A DNA stretch of 64,000 bases from Streptomyces tsukubensis (GCF_003932715.1 NZ_CP020700.1:7090501-7154500); one strand, 5' to 3'; shown: positions 25,516 through 35,026, counted from the stretch's first letter. A program made the numbers and translations. The notes: generated by a model not told the origin, from the letters alone.

Positions 25516-26867
25516 CGCGAGTCTCCTTCCGTCGCCCCGCCGTACCCGGTCGTGGCGTTCTCCGTCGCATCCAGGTGCCGCTCGAACAGCTCCAGCAGTC
25601 TGGCCCCGTCCTCCCGGCCGAGCAGCGCCTTCGACCAGCGCAGCGCCAGATGCAGCCGCCCGGCGCTGGACGCCGTCGTCACGCTCAGGCCCCGGGGCAT
25701 CCGGGTGGGTGCCGAGAACCACACGGCGTCCGCGCGGCCCGCGTCGCCGAAGTCCAGGGCGTACGGCACCCGGCCGATGTTGCTCAGCAGCGCCGTGGAC
25801 GTCCACGGGCCCGCTGCCGTCCGCAGGGCACGGGCCGCGACCGCACGCCACGCCACCGGCACCACCGGGGCCGCCAACAGCCCGACCCCGTAGCCGAGTT
25901 GCGGACGGGGTACGGCTTTGAGGGCACGGGTGCGGGCGGCGGTCCGGTACAGCAGCTCATCCACCGCGCCGCGCCCTGCGGACGCCAGCTCGGCCGCGGT
26001 GAAGGGGACCTGGACGAGCCGGGTGCCGTTCCCCATCGGCATATCGGCGCCGCGCGGCCGGTCGTCGACCGGCATCGTGATCCGCATCGGGCCCGGTGGG
26101 GCGCCGTGCGCCCGGTTCCAGTCCGCGATCATCAGCGCGGTGGCGACCAGGAGCCGGTCGTTCACGGTGTACGCGGCACCCGGCGGGCGCCGCGGTACGG
26201 CCAGGTCGGCCACCAGCACGCCGTTGCCAGGACCGCCGGACGGGCTGCCCTGCGCCACCCGGGCGGGGCGCGCCCACGGGGACGGGCCCGGCGCCCCCGC
26301 GGCCCCTTCCCCGGGAGCGGTACGGGTCGGGGGCGCGGCCGGGGCGCTGCTCCGGCCGCCGTACAGCTCGGCGGCCGTCGCCAGGAGCCGCAGCGACGCG
26401 GGACCGTCCAGCGCAGTGTGGTTGACGGTGAGGAACAGCGCCGTACCGCCGGGCCGTTCGGGGTCGTCGACCAGCTCCAGCCGGACCGGCGGGGACACCG
26501 CCAGCGGGGGAGCCGAGGCCAGCGAGCGTTCCCTGGCCCGCTCCAGCGCCCCGGGCTCCGGCGCCGGAACCGTCACCACGTCCACCCCGGGATCGGGCTC
26601 CCCGGTCAGCTCCCAGAAGTAGCGGCGCCGGTACCAGGGGCCCGGCGCCTGGCGCACCAGCGCGCGCGGATGCCGGCGGAGGGCCCCGGTGAACGCCTGC
26701 CGCAGCCGCACCGGATCGGGCCGCCCCGGCAGCCGGAGCTCGATATGGATGGACTCGGGCTCCTCCGCGCGGAGGCAGTGCCGTTCGACCTCGTCGACGA
26801 CGGGGAAAGGGACGAGGACGGGCCGCGCGCCCCCGAGGGAACGCGCGGCACCGCCCACAGCTGTCAA
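25512..26867 (-). CDS. condensation-superfamily acyltransferase (PapA/WES-like)
   Basis: 451-aa protein. The catalytic motif appears as NHTALDGPAS (near residue 167), keeping the essential H-x3-D-G of the HHxxxDG motif but with Asn for the first His. A second conserved region reads MPVDDRPRGADMPMGNGTRLVQVPF, similar to the solvent-channel segment of PapA5 and wax-ester synthases. The start is TTG 26867, after AGGTGA, overlapping the AftD-like stop. It probably acylates a glycan or lipid product of the locus; NRPS-type condensation is unlikely because there is no carrier protein. Confidence 0.78.
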   Translation of the reverse strand: MTAVGGAARSLGGARPVLVPFPVVDEVERHCLRAEEPESIHIELRLPGRPDPVRLRQAFTGALRRHPRALVRQAPGPWYRRRYFWELTGEPDPGVDVVTVPAPEPGALERARERSLASAPPLAVSPPVRLELVDDPERPGGTALFLTVNHTALDGPASLRLLATAAELYGGRSSAPAAPPTRTAPGEGAAGAPGPSPWARPARVAQGSPSGGPGNGVLVADLAVPRRPPGAAYTVNDRLLVATALMIADWNRAHGAPPGPMRITMPVDDRPRGADMPMGNGTRLVQVPFTAAELASAGRGAVDELLYRTAARTRALKAVPRPQLGYGVGLLAAPVVPVAWRAVAARALRTAAGPWTSTALLSNIGRVPYALDFGDAGRADAVWFSAPTRMPRGLSVTTASSAGRLHLALRWSKALLGREDGARLLELFERHLDATENATTGYGGATEGDSR

Positions 26868-29800
26868 CGGACGTCACCTCCGGGAGCGCCCGGGGCGCCG
26901 GACGGGCCGGGAGCGCCGGGGGCCGGCGCATCCGGACGGCCCGCATCCGGCAGGCCCTGCGGTCCCGCGACGGTGTCCGGACCGGGCTCCGGGTCCGTAC
27001 CGAATCCGGAGCGGAGGCCGGTGCCCGGGCCGGGTTCGGCCCCGGCCACCTGCCCGAACCGTCCCAGTCCGCCGACGGTCACCAGGGCCGCGAAGAGGGC
27101 GGTGAACGCCAGGACCTGGGCCGCGTACCCGAAGGCACCCTCCCCGGCGGCCGGGGACTCACCGGCTCCGGTGGCCGCCACGATCCCGGCGCCCGCCATC
27201 GCGGCGAACGCGATCGGTGCCAGCAGCGCGTGACGGCGTAGGGCGACCAGCGCGAGCGCCGGTACCAGCAGGGCGAACCAGCCGGCGACCACCACGCCCA
27301 CCAGGGTGAGCGCCACCAGACCGAGGGCCGTGCCCGGCCCGTCCGGCACCGGCGCCGGTACGGTTCCCGCCGTGTGCTCGGGGTTCTCCTCACGCCTGCG
27401 GTACAGCACCAGACCCGCCAGGGCGAGCAGGGCGAAGGCACCGGCGAACAGCCCGATCCCGTACACCGTGGACGGTCCGTACTCCAGCTCGACCTTGCCG
27501 CCCTCGCCCTCCGGGATCGCGAAGCCCTGCTGCCAGCCGTCGAGCCGGAGCGGCTTGAGCTCCTTGCCGTTGAGGGTGGCCTTCCAGCCCTCGTTGAAGT
27601 TCTCGTACGTCGTCAGATACGAGGCGGCGCCCGCGCCGACCGACACCTCGCGGCGGTCGTCCTTCCAGTCGCCGACGGTGAGCTGCCGGCCGGTCGTCGC
27701 CGGTGCGGCGGCCTCGCCCCGGGTGAAGGTCACCCCGGTGATCGCGAGCGGCCCCGCGTCCCCGGCTTCGACCTGGTGCTCACCCGAAGCGAGATCCAGC
27801 TTCGGCTGCTGCTGCCCCTCCTGGCAGAGCGTCACCTCGATGGGGCGCCGCTCCACGAGGTCCTTCACGGTGCCCGTCGCGGCGGTCGCGTGGAGGGTTC
27901 CGTCGATCGCCAGGTCCGGACCCTCGCCGCAGGCCAGGGTGAACGGCCGGTCGGCGGGGGGCTGCGCGGTGCGTCCCGCGGCGAGCGCCGGGACATGCAG
28001 CTCGGTGAGGCCGACGGGGAGCTGGAGATCGTCGTCGGCGATCGGGTTGTGCAGGGTCACCGGCGCGGTCCTGGTGACCGTGATGTCGAGCTCGTTGGTC
28101 TTGATGGGGTCGAAGCGGGCCCAGCCGTTGTCGTCGACGTTCGCGACGGCCGCACCGTCGGGGGAGCTGATCTCTATCTTGGTGGGCCGGGCCGAAAGAC
28201 CGCCCGCGCCGGCCAGCACCAGCGAGTCGACCTCCACCTTGTCGCCGGACCACTTCAGACGGATCACCGGCTTGCTGCCGGCGATCCACGCGGTCGTCAG
28301 ATCGCCGTCGGTCAGGTTCCGCGCCGACAGGCCCGTGCCGAGCCGGGCGGTGGAGTCGGCGGTCGCGACGATCTGCCGCGACTGCCCGGGCGCCACCTTG
28401 TACAGCAGCTTGTCGAGCTCCTCGCCGGGCACCGGCACCGCGCTGGCCTTGACGTCGTGTGCGCCGGACGCGCCGGTGGCGAAGGTGCGGTGCAGCCCCG
28501 GCTCCGTACCGGAGGGGGAGAGCCCGCCCGGGTCGGAGAGCCGGTTCAGCGATACCGTCTCGGCCGCCGCTTCCGAGCCCGCGCCGTCCGTGGGCAGCTT
28601 CAGCATGCGCGTCACGGTGACACCGGGGATGCCGATCTCGGAGAACCCGGCACCGGTCAGCCCCGGCCGCCCGGTCTCCGCCTCCAGCACGGTGATCTTC
28701 AGCCAGCGGGTCTCGCCTTCCTCGACGGCGACGCGCTGGGTCCTGCCGTTGGTCTCCAGCGGGCTGACCTTGCTGCCCCGCTCGGTCTCCACCTTCACCC
28801 GCGTCGCGGCGGACCGCACCCCGTCCTGGGGCAGCGGGGTCACCTCCAGCTCCTTCGGCAGCTCCTTCTTCTCGTCGAACGCGATGCGCAGCCACTGGTC
28901 CTTCGAGCTGCCGGACGAACCGTCGGCCCACGCCGTGTCCGGGTTGCCGTCGAAGGCGTTGACCGGGTCGTACTGCGGCAGATGGAACAGCCAGTTGCCG
29001 CTGGAGGACGCCGTCACCTCGCGCGCCCCGCGCAGCTCCGCCACCGTCTGCCGCTTGATGCCCTTCGTCGGCAGGATCTGATGGGGTGCGTCCCCCGGGT
29101 CCTGCACGCTGTCGGGGTGATTGCGCTCGTCCTCGGTGTACGTGTACGAGGTGTTGGTGTTCACCAGACCGAACCGGGTGTCGGCGCGCCGCAGCCCGTC
29201 GGCGGTGACCTGGAGCGCCGGCTTGTCGACGCCGGGGTGCTTGTCACCGGTGAGCACGGTGGGCCGGTTGCGCAGCGACGGGTCGGCGGAGAGCGGCAGC
29301 AGCGACTCCGGTCCGCCGGACACCACGGCCGTGTCGGCGGCGGCGTAGATCCCGGCCCTGCCGGGCTCCCGCGGGCCCCCGGCGGGCGCATAGATCTCCA
29401 CGGCCCGCTGCCGCGGGAACAGCCCCTCGACCTGGAGCGGGGTGTCGTTCGCGATCCGGCCGCCGGTCATCTCCGGGCCGAGACCCTTGACCCGCTCGTA
29501 GCCGGACTGCTCCAGCGCCCGCTTCACGGTCGCCGTCGGCACATAGCCGATCTGGTCCGGGTCCAGGTCGTTGCGGACCACCACATGGTGCAGTCCGGCC
29601 CGGTTCAGATAGTCCCGCAGCCCCGGTATCGCGGCCCCGGTGAGCAGGGCCTGCTCCACGGCGTCCATGGCGCGCCGGTTGCCCGGCGTACCGAACGGCA
29701 CATAGTCGCGCTGGGCCCAGGGGGAGTCGGCGAGCACATCGAGGGGCTGGTCGATGGGGGAGCCCCAGGTGTAGATGCCGTGCGCGGTCGCCGGAACGAC

Positions 29801-31213
29801 CAGGGCCCGGTTCTGCGGGGAGTTCTTCTTCAGCCAGCCCGCCGTGTCCTCCCAGTAGGTCGGCAGCTTCTGGAACGAACCCGGCTGCAGGATCGACCCG
29901 TTGACGTACGGCAGGGCAAGCCCGGGCAGCACCAGCAGGGCCACGATCGGCGGGGCGTAACGCCGTCCCCACCGCACCCCGTGCACCGGCCGCGCCCCGC
30001 GCTCCCGCACCGCGACGGCGGTGAGGTGGACGAGCCCGAGGACCAGGGCGAGCGCCAGACCCGGCTGGAACTTGTAGATGTTCCGGAACGGTGCCAGCGC
30101 CCCGTCCAGCAGATCCTGTACGGGCCCCGCGAACGGCGCCCCGTACTTCCCCGCGTACCCGGAGAGGGTGAGCAGCGCGACCGTCAGCACGGTCAGCACC
30201 AGCCAGCGGCGCTCCGGCAGATCCCGCCGGGCGAGCCCCGCGAGCCCCAGCGCGGCGGCCAGCGCCGAACACACGACGACCGGAACCGACGCGGCGACGC
30301 TCCATCCGGCGGGCAGCCAGGCCTCACCGAAGTTCAGGTACGCCACCCAGTTGCCCGCGCCCCGCAGGGTCTCCGTCGCCGCCATGGTGTCCGTGGTGAT
30401 CTGCGACGTCTCGATGTACGGGAGGAAGTTTTCCCCGTACGCGCCGAGGAGCAGCAGCGGGATCACCCACCACAGCGTCGCCAGGAGGACGCCCGCCGCC
30501 CACCACAGAATGAGCTTCAGCTTCCGCGGACCGTTGGGCCGGGACAGCAGATACAGCCCCACCGGCAGCAGCGACGCAAGGGTCGATGCCGCGTTGACGC
30601 CGCCCATGAGCGGGATCAGCAGTGCGGAGCGCAGCGCCGCGACCCGCGCGCTGTAGCGGTCGTCGACGAGCGGCAGCAGTACCCACGGCAGCAGCGCGCC
30701 GGGCAGCGCGGCGGCCGACGTGGACCCGACGACGATGGTGAACGTCGGCCACAGCGCGTACACCGCGGCGCCGAGGAGCCGGGTGGAACGGGTGCCGACG
30801 CCGAGGCGTTCGGCCAGCCGCAGCGCTCCCCAGAAGGCCGTGGTCACCACCAGCGACAGCCACAGCCGCTCCGCCAGCCACACGGGCAGCTGCAGCAGAT
30901 CGGCGAGGCCGTAGTAGGGGAGCATCGGGAACGCGTACCCGATGTACTGGTCGGTGAGCCCGCCGAAGCCGCCGCGGGAGTGCCACAGCTGTCCGAGGTC
31001 CGCCATGAACTGCCAGGGGTCGGTGGCGACTCCCAGCTTGGTCTCGAACGTCATGCGTCCCGGGGACACCGCGAGGAAGAGCGCGAACACCACGGCCCAG
31101 AAACCCAGCAGCCACCGCCGCGACCGGGGCCCTTCGGGAGGGTCCTGGGTCGCACCGGTCGTCCGGACGGCCGCCGGAGGGGGAAGCTGGGCCGCTGGGG
31201 CCGTACTGGTCAT
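26864..31213 (-). CDS. AftD-like alpha-(1->3)-arabinofuranosyltransferase (DUF3367) membrane protein
   Basis: 1449-aa GT-C-type membrane glycosyltransferase. The first 450 residues hold about ten membrane helices and the DUF3367/AftD core (FETKLGVATDPWQFMADLG, then GGFGGLTDQYIGYAFPMLPY). The extracytoplasmic middle has two discoidin-like carbohydrate-binding modules (around NAFDGNPDTAWADGSSG and LTDGDLTTAWIAG), and the C-terminus has four more helices. ATG 31213 overlaps the upstream methyltransferase stop as ATGA; GTG 31219 is a minor alternative. It uses lipid-linked sugar donors on the outer face of the membrane. Streptomyces lacks mycolyl-arabinogalactan, so the acceptor here is unknown. 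Confidence 0.88.
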   Translation of the reverse strand: MTSTAPAAQLPPPAAVRTTGATQDPPEGPRSRRWLLGFWAVVFALFLAVSPGRMTFETKLGVATDPWQFMADLGQLWHSRGGFGGLTDQYIGYAFPMLPYYGLADLLQLPVWLAERLWLSLVVTTAFWGALRLAERLGVGTRSTRLLGAAVYALWPTFTIVVGSTSAAALPGALLPWVLLPLVDDRYSARVAALRSALLIPLMGGVNAASTLASLLPVGLYLLSRPNGPRKLKLILWWAAGVLLATLWWVIPLLLLGAYGENFLPYIETSQITTDTMAATETLRGAGNWVAYLNFGEAWLPAGWSVAASVPVVVCSALAAALGLAGLARRDLPERRWLVLTVLTVALLTLSGYAGKYGAPFAGPVQDLLDGALAPFRNIYKFQPGLALALVLGLVHLTAVAVRERGARPVHGVRWGRRYAPPIVALLVLPGLALPYVNGSILQPGSFQKLPTYWEDTAGWLKKNSPQNRALVVPATAHGIYTWGSPIDQPLDVLADSPWAQRDYVPFGTPGNRRAMDAVEQALLTGAAIPGLRDYLNRAGLHHVVVRNDLDPDQIGYVPTATVKRALEQSGYERVKGLGPEMTGGRIANDTPLQVEGLFPRQRAVEIYAPAGGPREPGRAGIYAAADTAVVSGGPESLLPLSADPSLRNRPTVLTGDKHPGVDKPALQVTADGLRRADTRFGLVNTNTSYTYTEDERNHPDSVQDPGDAPHQILPTKGIKRQTVAELRGAREVTASSSGNWLFHLPQYDPVNAFDGNPDTAWADGSSGSSKDQWLRIAFDEKKELPKELEVTPLPQDGVRSAATRVKVETERGSKVSPLETNGRTQRVAVEEGETRWLKITVLEAETGRPGLTGAGFSEIGIPGVTVTRMLKLPTDGAGSEAAAETVSLNRLSDPGGLSPSGTEPGLHRTFATGASGAHDVKASAVPVPGEELDKLLYKVAPGQSRQIVATADSTARLGTGLSARNLTDGDLTTAWIAGSKPVIRLKWSGDKVEVDSLVLAGAGGLSARPTKIEISSPDGAAVANVDDNGWARFDPIKTNELDITVTRTAPVTLHNPIADDDLQLPVGLTELHVPALAAGRTAQPPADRPFTLACGEGPDLAIDGTLHATAATGTVKDLVERRPIEVTLCQEGQQQPKLDLASGEHQVEAGDAGPLAITGVTFTRGEAAAPATTGRQLTVGDWKDDRREVSVGAGAASYLTTYENFNEGWKATLNGKELKPLRLDGWQQGFAIPEGEGGKVELEYGPSTVYGIGLFAGAFALLALAGLVLYRRREENPEHTAGTVPAPVPDGPGTALGLVALTLVGVVVAGWFALLVPALALVALRRHALLAPIAFAAMAGAGIVAATGAGESPAAGEGAFGYAAQVLAFTALFAALVTVGGLGRFGQVAGAEPGPGTGLRSGFGTDPEPGPDTVAGPQGLPDAGRPDAPAPGAPGPSGAPGAPGGDVR

Positions 31214-32010
31214 GGACACCGCCGAAGAATGAGGAGGAGATTCCAGGTAGCGAACTCACGCAGGCCCGGCACCCGGGTTACCGCTCCGGCCAGGAACGGC
31301 CAGTACCGGGAGCGGGCGGAGACCACCGTGACATCGGTCCTGGCCCGTACCTGGCGCAGGGTGGGACCGATGTGCACGGCGAACAGGTTCTCGCCGAGGA
31401 CGTGCTTGGCGGGGCGTCCGGTGCGCCGCTCGTAGCGGGCCCGTGCCCGTGCGGCGCCCAGATAGTGCCAGGGCGCCCCTTCATGACCGCCCCAGGGGGA
31501 CAGCCAGTTGGTGAACGAGACGTAGATCAGCCCGCCGGGGCGGGTCACGCGGATCATCTCGCTGAGGAAGGTCTGCGGATCGTCCACGTGTTCCAGGACA
31601 TTGGAGGAGAAGGACACATCGGCCGAACCGTCCGCGAGCGGCAGCAGATAGCCGTCCGCGGCGACCGCTCCTTCGGGGGGCTCGGGCCCCAGCTCCCGGA
31701 GATCCGGTTCGAAGAGGAAGCCGCGGGCGCCGCGCCGGCGGAACTCGTCGGTGAAGTACCCGCCCCCGCCGCCGATATCGACGACCGTCTTCCCGGCGAC
31801 GGGCCCGTCGTACGCCTCGACCTGGTCGGCGGCGTCCCGTGCGAGCAGCCGGTAGCAGGTCGCGGGGTCGTCCTGTTCGTGCATGAAGGCCCGGAACAGG
31901 GCCAGTGAACGTCCGAACGAGGGGTCTTTCGGTGAGGTGCCGCGGCCGCCCGTCGGCGGGACACCGGGGGTGTCCGCGGCGGCGCGGACTCTGGGACCAG
32001 GGGCCGGCAT
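31210..32010 (-). CDS. class I SAM methyltransferase
   Basis: 266-aa enzyme with motif I VVDIGGGGGYFTDEF, ADGYLLPLADGSADVSFSSNVLEHVDDP and TRPGGLIYVSFTNWLSPWGGHEGAPWHYLG. The last motif is characteristic of the methyltransferases found beside AftD-like and glycosyltransferase genes in actinobacteria. The ATG at 32010 follows GAGGA. It starts 6 bp after the glycosyltransferase stop and overlaps the AftD-like gene. Sugar O-methylation is likely. Confidence 0.85.
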   Translation of the reverse strand: MPAPGPRVRAAADTPGVPPTGGRGTSPKDPSFGRSLALFRAFMHEQDDPATCYRLLARDAADQVEAYDGPVAGKTVVDIGGGGGYFTDEFRRRGARGFLFEPDLRELGPEPPEGAVAADGYLLPLADGSADVSFSSNVLEHVDDPQTFLSEMIRVTRPGGLIYVSFTNWLSPWGGHEGAPWHYLGAARARARYERRTGRPAKHVLGENLFAVHIGPTLRQVRARTDVTVVSARSRYWPFLAGAVTRVPGLREFATWNLLLILRRCP

Positions 32011-32016
32011 GGGTCC

Positions 32017-33489
32017 TCACTTCCGGCGGGTGCGCACGGCGGCCCGCGGAGCGATCCGTGTGCGGTGCGGGTTGTTCTGGGGTTCGGCCCGCCGGCCGCC
32101 GGGCCGGACGGATTCGCCGGTGATGTGGCCGGCGGGCTCACGGTCGGTGTCACGACCGGTGTCGCGGCCGGTGTCGCGGCCGGAGTGGTGGCCGGTCCGG
32201 CGGCCGTGCGGAAGAGCGTCCTGCGGGCTGTCCGCCGCGGGGGGAGGAGGCGGCGCGGCGGTCAGGGGCGGAGTGTCCGGGCGGGGCCCGTCGGACAGGC
32301 CGACCGGGCCCCGGCCCTGATGCCGGCTCGGTTCCCGGACCCGGCCCCGGGCGGCGGCCTCCACGGCGACGTCGCGGAACGCCCGTACCGTACGGGCCCA
32401 GGTGTATCCGGCCGCCAGCTCGCGTGCGGCCCGGCCCATGACCGTCCGCCGCTCGTGGCTGAGCGCCAGCGAGCACCAGGCGGCGGCGAACGCGCTCTCC
32501 CCCCGGGCCAGCACCCCGCTCACCCCGTCGTCGACCGAGTCCCGCAGCCCCGGCACGTCGAAGCCGACCGTCGGGGTCGACCGGATCGCGGCCTCCGTGA
32601 CCACCAGACCCCACCCCTCCACGGCCGACGGGTGCAGCAGCAGCCAGGCCGAGCAGAGCAGCCGGTGCTTCTCCGCCTCCGTGATATGGCCGGTGAACTC
32701 CACTCCGGGGCCCGCGAGCCTCATCAGCCGGTCCCGCTCCGGACCGTCTCCGACGATGACGAGCCGCCCGCCGGTCACCGGCCTGACCCGCTCCCACAGC
32801 CGCAGCAGCAGGTCGATCCGCTTGTACTCCACGAGCCGGCCCACCGCCAGGAACAGCGGCTCCGGCGAGCGCGGCTCCTGCGGCCCGGGCTCCTCGACGC
32901 CGTTGTGCACCACGCGTATCCGGTCCTGCTCGACGCCGATCGCGCGCAGTTCCCCGGCGGTCGACGGGGACACCGCGACCATCAGGTTCCGCCGCTGGGC
33001 CTCCTTGAGGGCCCAGTGCTCCAGCCGCCGCCCGAGCCGGCCCGCGGGCGCGAGGGCACGGCCGCCGAAGCGCATGTCCCACAGATCGGTGTGGACGTGG
33101 TTGACCAGACACAGGGTGGGGCCGCGATGCCACAGCGGCGCCAGATACGGCATGCCGTTGCAGACCTCGACCAGCAGATCGCACGCACCGACCTGCCGGG
33201 CCAGGGTCCTGCGGGCCCGCAGGAAGTGACCGAGGTCGCCGCCTGCCGAGACCACGCGGTAGTCGCGGTCGGCCGCCGGGCCGCCGCAGACGAGGGTGAC
33301 CTGATGGCCGAGGCGGCCGAGGCCTTCGGCCAGCCGGTCGACCAGGATCTCGGAACCGCCGGCGGCGGGATGGCCGAGGTCCCGGTGTGCGAGGAACACG
33401 ATGCGGCGCGGCTCGGAGGGCGGCTCCGCGGGGGGCTGAGCGGGCCGGGGAGCGGCCGTGCGCAGCGAAGCGGGCACGTGCTGGGGCAT
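32017..33489 (-). CDS. GT4-family glycosyltransferase
   Basis: 490-aa GT-B retaining glycosyltransferase. N-terminal acceptor domain: FLAHRDLGHPAAGGSEILVDRLAEGL. C-terminal donor domain: LFLAVGRLVEYKRIDLLL, then VIVGDGPERDRL and HPSAVEGWGLVVTEA (the E-x7-E region). The ATG at 33489 has GGAG seven bases upstream; the open frame runs much further upstream but is simple-sequence and is not used here. The last 90 residues are a disordered Pro/Arg tail with a GRDT repeat. It heads the coupled run that continues through the methyltransferase, AftD-like protein and acyltransferase. Confidence 0.87.
   Translation of the reverse strand: MPQHVPASLRTAAPRPAQPPAEPPSEPRRIVFLAHRDLGHPAAGGSEILVDRLAEGLGRLGHQVTLVCGGPAADRDYRVVSAGGDLGHFLRARRTLARQVGACDLLVEVCNGMPYLAPLWHRGPTLCLVNHVHTDLWDMRFGGRALAPAGRLGRRLEHWALKEAQRRNLMVAVSPSTAGELRAIGVEQDRIRVVHNGVEEPGPQEPRSPEPLFLAVGRLVEYKRIDLLLRLWERVRPVTGGRLVIVGDGPERDRLMRLAGPGVEFTGHITEAEKHRLLCSAWLLLHPSAVEGWGLVVTEAAIRSTPTVGFDVPGLRDSVDDGVSGVLARGESAFAAAWCSLALSHERRTVMGRAARELAAGYTWARTVRAFRDVAVEAAARGRVREPSRHQGRGPVGLSDGPRPDTPPLTAAPPPPPAADSPQDALPHGRRTGHHSGRDTGRDTGRDTDREPAGHITGESVRPGGRRAEPQNNPHRTRIAPRAAVRTRRK
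32141..32200 (-). repeat. five degenerate 12-bp tandem repeats encoding GRDT
   Basis: Units starting at 32141, 32153, 32165, 32177 and 32189 (CGGCCGGTGTCG-like) encode repeated Gly-Arg-Asp-Thr in the disordered C-terminal tail of the glycosyltransferase. Confidence 0.75.
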
Positions 33490-33630
33490 TGGTGCTCCGA
33501 CTCGGTCTGAGGGTGCGGGAACCGTGCGGTGGGCGTGGTGCGGGTTCACGTCCGGCACGGGAGGGTGGACGGATGAAAGGGTCGGGGACGCAACGGTGCT
33601 ACGGGGTACGGGAGTTGAGTACCGCGGCCT

Positions 33631-33750
33631 TACGAGGCAGTGCGAGGAACACGCCAGGTCGTACGAGGTGATGCAAGGTGATACCAGGTGATACGGGGTA
33701 GCGCGAGATGGTGCGGGGCAGTACGGGGTAGTACGGGATGGGGCGGTACC
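33631..33750. repeat. about twelve degenerate 10-bp tandem repeats, helically phased
   Basis: From 33661 the sequence reads as successive 10-mers, GTACGAGGTG, ATGCAAGGTG, ATACCAGGTG, ATACGGGGTA, GCGCGAGATG, GTGCGGGGCA, GTACGGGGTA, GTACGGGATG, with looser copies before. The consensus is about RTRCRRGGTR. A 10-bp period places every copy on the same helix face, about 140-260 bp upstream of the glycosyltransferase operon start. Confidence 0.65.
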
Positions 33751-33874
33751 GGGGAGGTGCACGGTGGTACGGGTCCGGGCGGGGCCGGGGGCCGGATCCG
33801 GGACCGTGCCGGGGAGCAACTGGTGCTGTGCGCGGTCCCGGTGCTGTTCCGGTGGGTTCCGGTCCGGGGTGAGA

Positions 33875-33898
33875 CCGCCCCGGAGGGTGCCGGGGCGG
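33875..33898. terminator. putative terminator after the DUF3068 gene
   Basis: Perfect 9-bp stem CCGCCCCGG/CCGGGGCGG with a 6-nt loop, about 130 bp past the DUF3068 stop on the minus strand. Confidence 0.45.
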
Positions 33899-34027
33899 CT
33901 CGGACGTGCCGGGGGTTTTGCACGGATGATGTGTTCGGGTGGGTGGGATGGACAGTTTTCGCCCAGTGGTTCGCTGCGGCTACTCACCGAGGTGATAAAT
34001 TGCCGACCTGTTACCCGCCGTACCTCA

Positions 34028-35026
34028 TCACGGAGTGACGGATTCCGGGGTCGGAGCGGCAGCCGGGACCACAGTGGGGTCCTCAGGGCGCCCCCGGAAC
34101 ACCAGAACCGAGCCCACCACGGCCAGCAGCAGGCCCAGCCCACCCGCCCCCGCGGGTGCCGTGACGCCCACCAGCCGGAGCTTCCGGTTGTCGGCCTTCG
34201 CCAGCTCGACCTGCTTCTTCTGGGTCTCCTCGGTGAACGCGATGCCCGTGCTGCTCTCCAGCAGCACCACCTCGCCCTCGTCGGTGGTGGCGCCCGGCGC
34301 CCGCAGCGTCTTCTTCGGCTTGATCGAGGCGTACAGGATCCGCCCGGTCTTCCGGTCCGCCACCAGCTCGATGCCCGTGTTGGCGTACCACTCCTCGGCG
34401 AGGACCTGGCCGCGCTCCTTCTGGCCGACGAGCACCCCGGGCACCTGCCGCGTCCCGGTCTTCACCGGCGCGACCTCGCCGGTGAACAGGTATCCCTCGT
34501 GGCCCTGGACCTTCTTGGTGTCCTTGAAGGCGAGTTCCACGGTGCCGCCCAGGGTGCTGTCCCACCAGCGGTACGCCCGCTGCTCCACGTTGAACGGGAA
34601 CTTCAGATACGCCTCGCCTTCGAAACGCGGGGTCTCGCCGCAGCAGTGCACGGGGGCGTTGGTCTTCCGGTCGGTCACCCAGCGTTCCACGGTCCACAGG
34701 AACGAGTCATGGGTATCGGACGCGGGCAGGGTGTCGTCGGTGTCGACGCTCGTCGACACGTCCCAGATCGCCCGGCCGCTGTCCTCGCTGTCGGCCACAT
34801 CGCCCCGGACCTTCCGGGTGATGGTGAGGTTTGTCTCATCGACGGTCTCGACCTTCTTGGCGTCGAAATAGCTCCCCCGACCGGTGAAGACCGTGGTCAC
34901 ATCGGTGTCGATCGGGGTGCGCTGGGCGCGCGGCTCGACATACCAGGCGAGCATCGCGGCCAGCACCAGCAGAAAGGTGCCGATGCCCAGCAGAACGAGC
35001 GAAAGGGGTGAGGTGGTACGTCGCAT
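34028..35026 (-). CDS. DUF3068 membrane-anchored envelope protein
   Basis: 332-aa protein with an N-terminal membrane helix (SLVLLGIGTFLLVLAAMLAWYV) and a C-terminal one (LVGVTAPAGAGGLGLLLAVVGSVLVF), a large extracytoplasmic domain between them, and the DUF3068 hallmarks (DVTTVFTGRGSYFD, CCGETPRFEGEAYLKFPF, VPGVLVG, WYANTGIELVADRKTGRI). The ATG at 35026 follows GGAG by eight bases. It is usually found with AftD-like and glycosyltransferase genes in actinobacteria, as here, which supports a shared envelope-glycan role. Molecular function unknown. Confidence 0.85.
   Translation of the reverse strand: MRRTTSPLSLVLLGIGTFLLVLAAMLAWYVEPRAQRTPIDTDVTTVFTGRGSYFDAKKVETVDETNLTITRKVRGDVADSEDSGRAIWDVSTSVDTDDTLPASDTHDSFLWTVERWVTDRKTNAPVHCCGETPRFEGEAYLKFPFNVEQRAYRWWDSTLGGTVELAFKDTKKVQGHEGYLFTGEVAPVKTGTRQVPGVLVGQKERGQVLAEEWYANTGIELVADRKTGRILYASIKPKKTLRAPGATTDEGEVVLLESSTGIAFTEETQKKQVELAKADNRKLRLVGVTAPAGAGGLGLLLAVVGSVLVFRGRPEDPTVVPAAAPTPESVTP

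Larger units (their letters stand above)
33490..34027. other. 538-bp intergenic region with a 10-bp phased repeat block
   Basis: Lies between the DUF3068 gene (stop 34028) and the glycosyltransferase (start 33489), both minus. It contains a terminator-like hairpin at 33875-33898 and a block of degenerate 10-bp tandem repeats at about 33631-33750. No convincing gene on either strand. Confidence 0.5.

Noticed and set aside
27374..31435. 1353-aa open frame antisense to the AftD-like gene
   Set aside because: Gly/Arg/Gln-rich shadow frame; the minus strand carries an unmistakable AftD-like protein.
33631..33750. CRISPR array
   Set aside because: Units are 10 bp and contiguous with no unique spacers and no cas genes.
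33490..34143. Upstream extension of the glycosyltransferase frame through the phased repeats
   Set aside because: The extension is Thr/Ser/Pro simple sequence generated by 10-bp repeats, overlaps DUF3068, and the ATG at 33489 has a good ribosome binding site.
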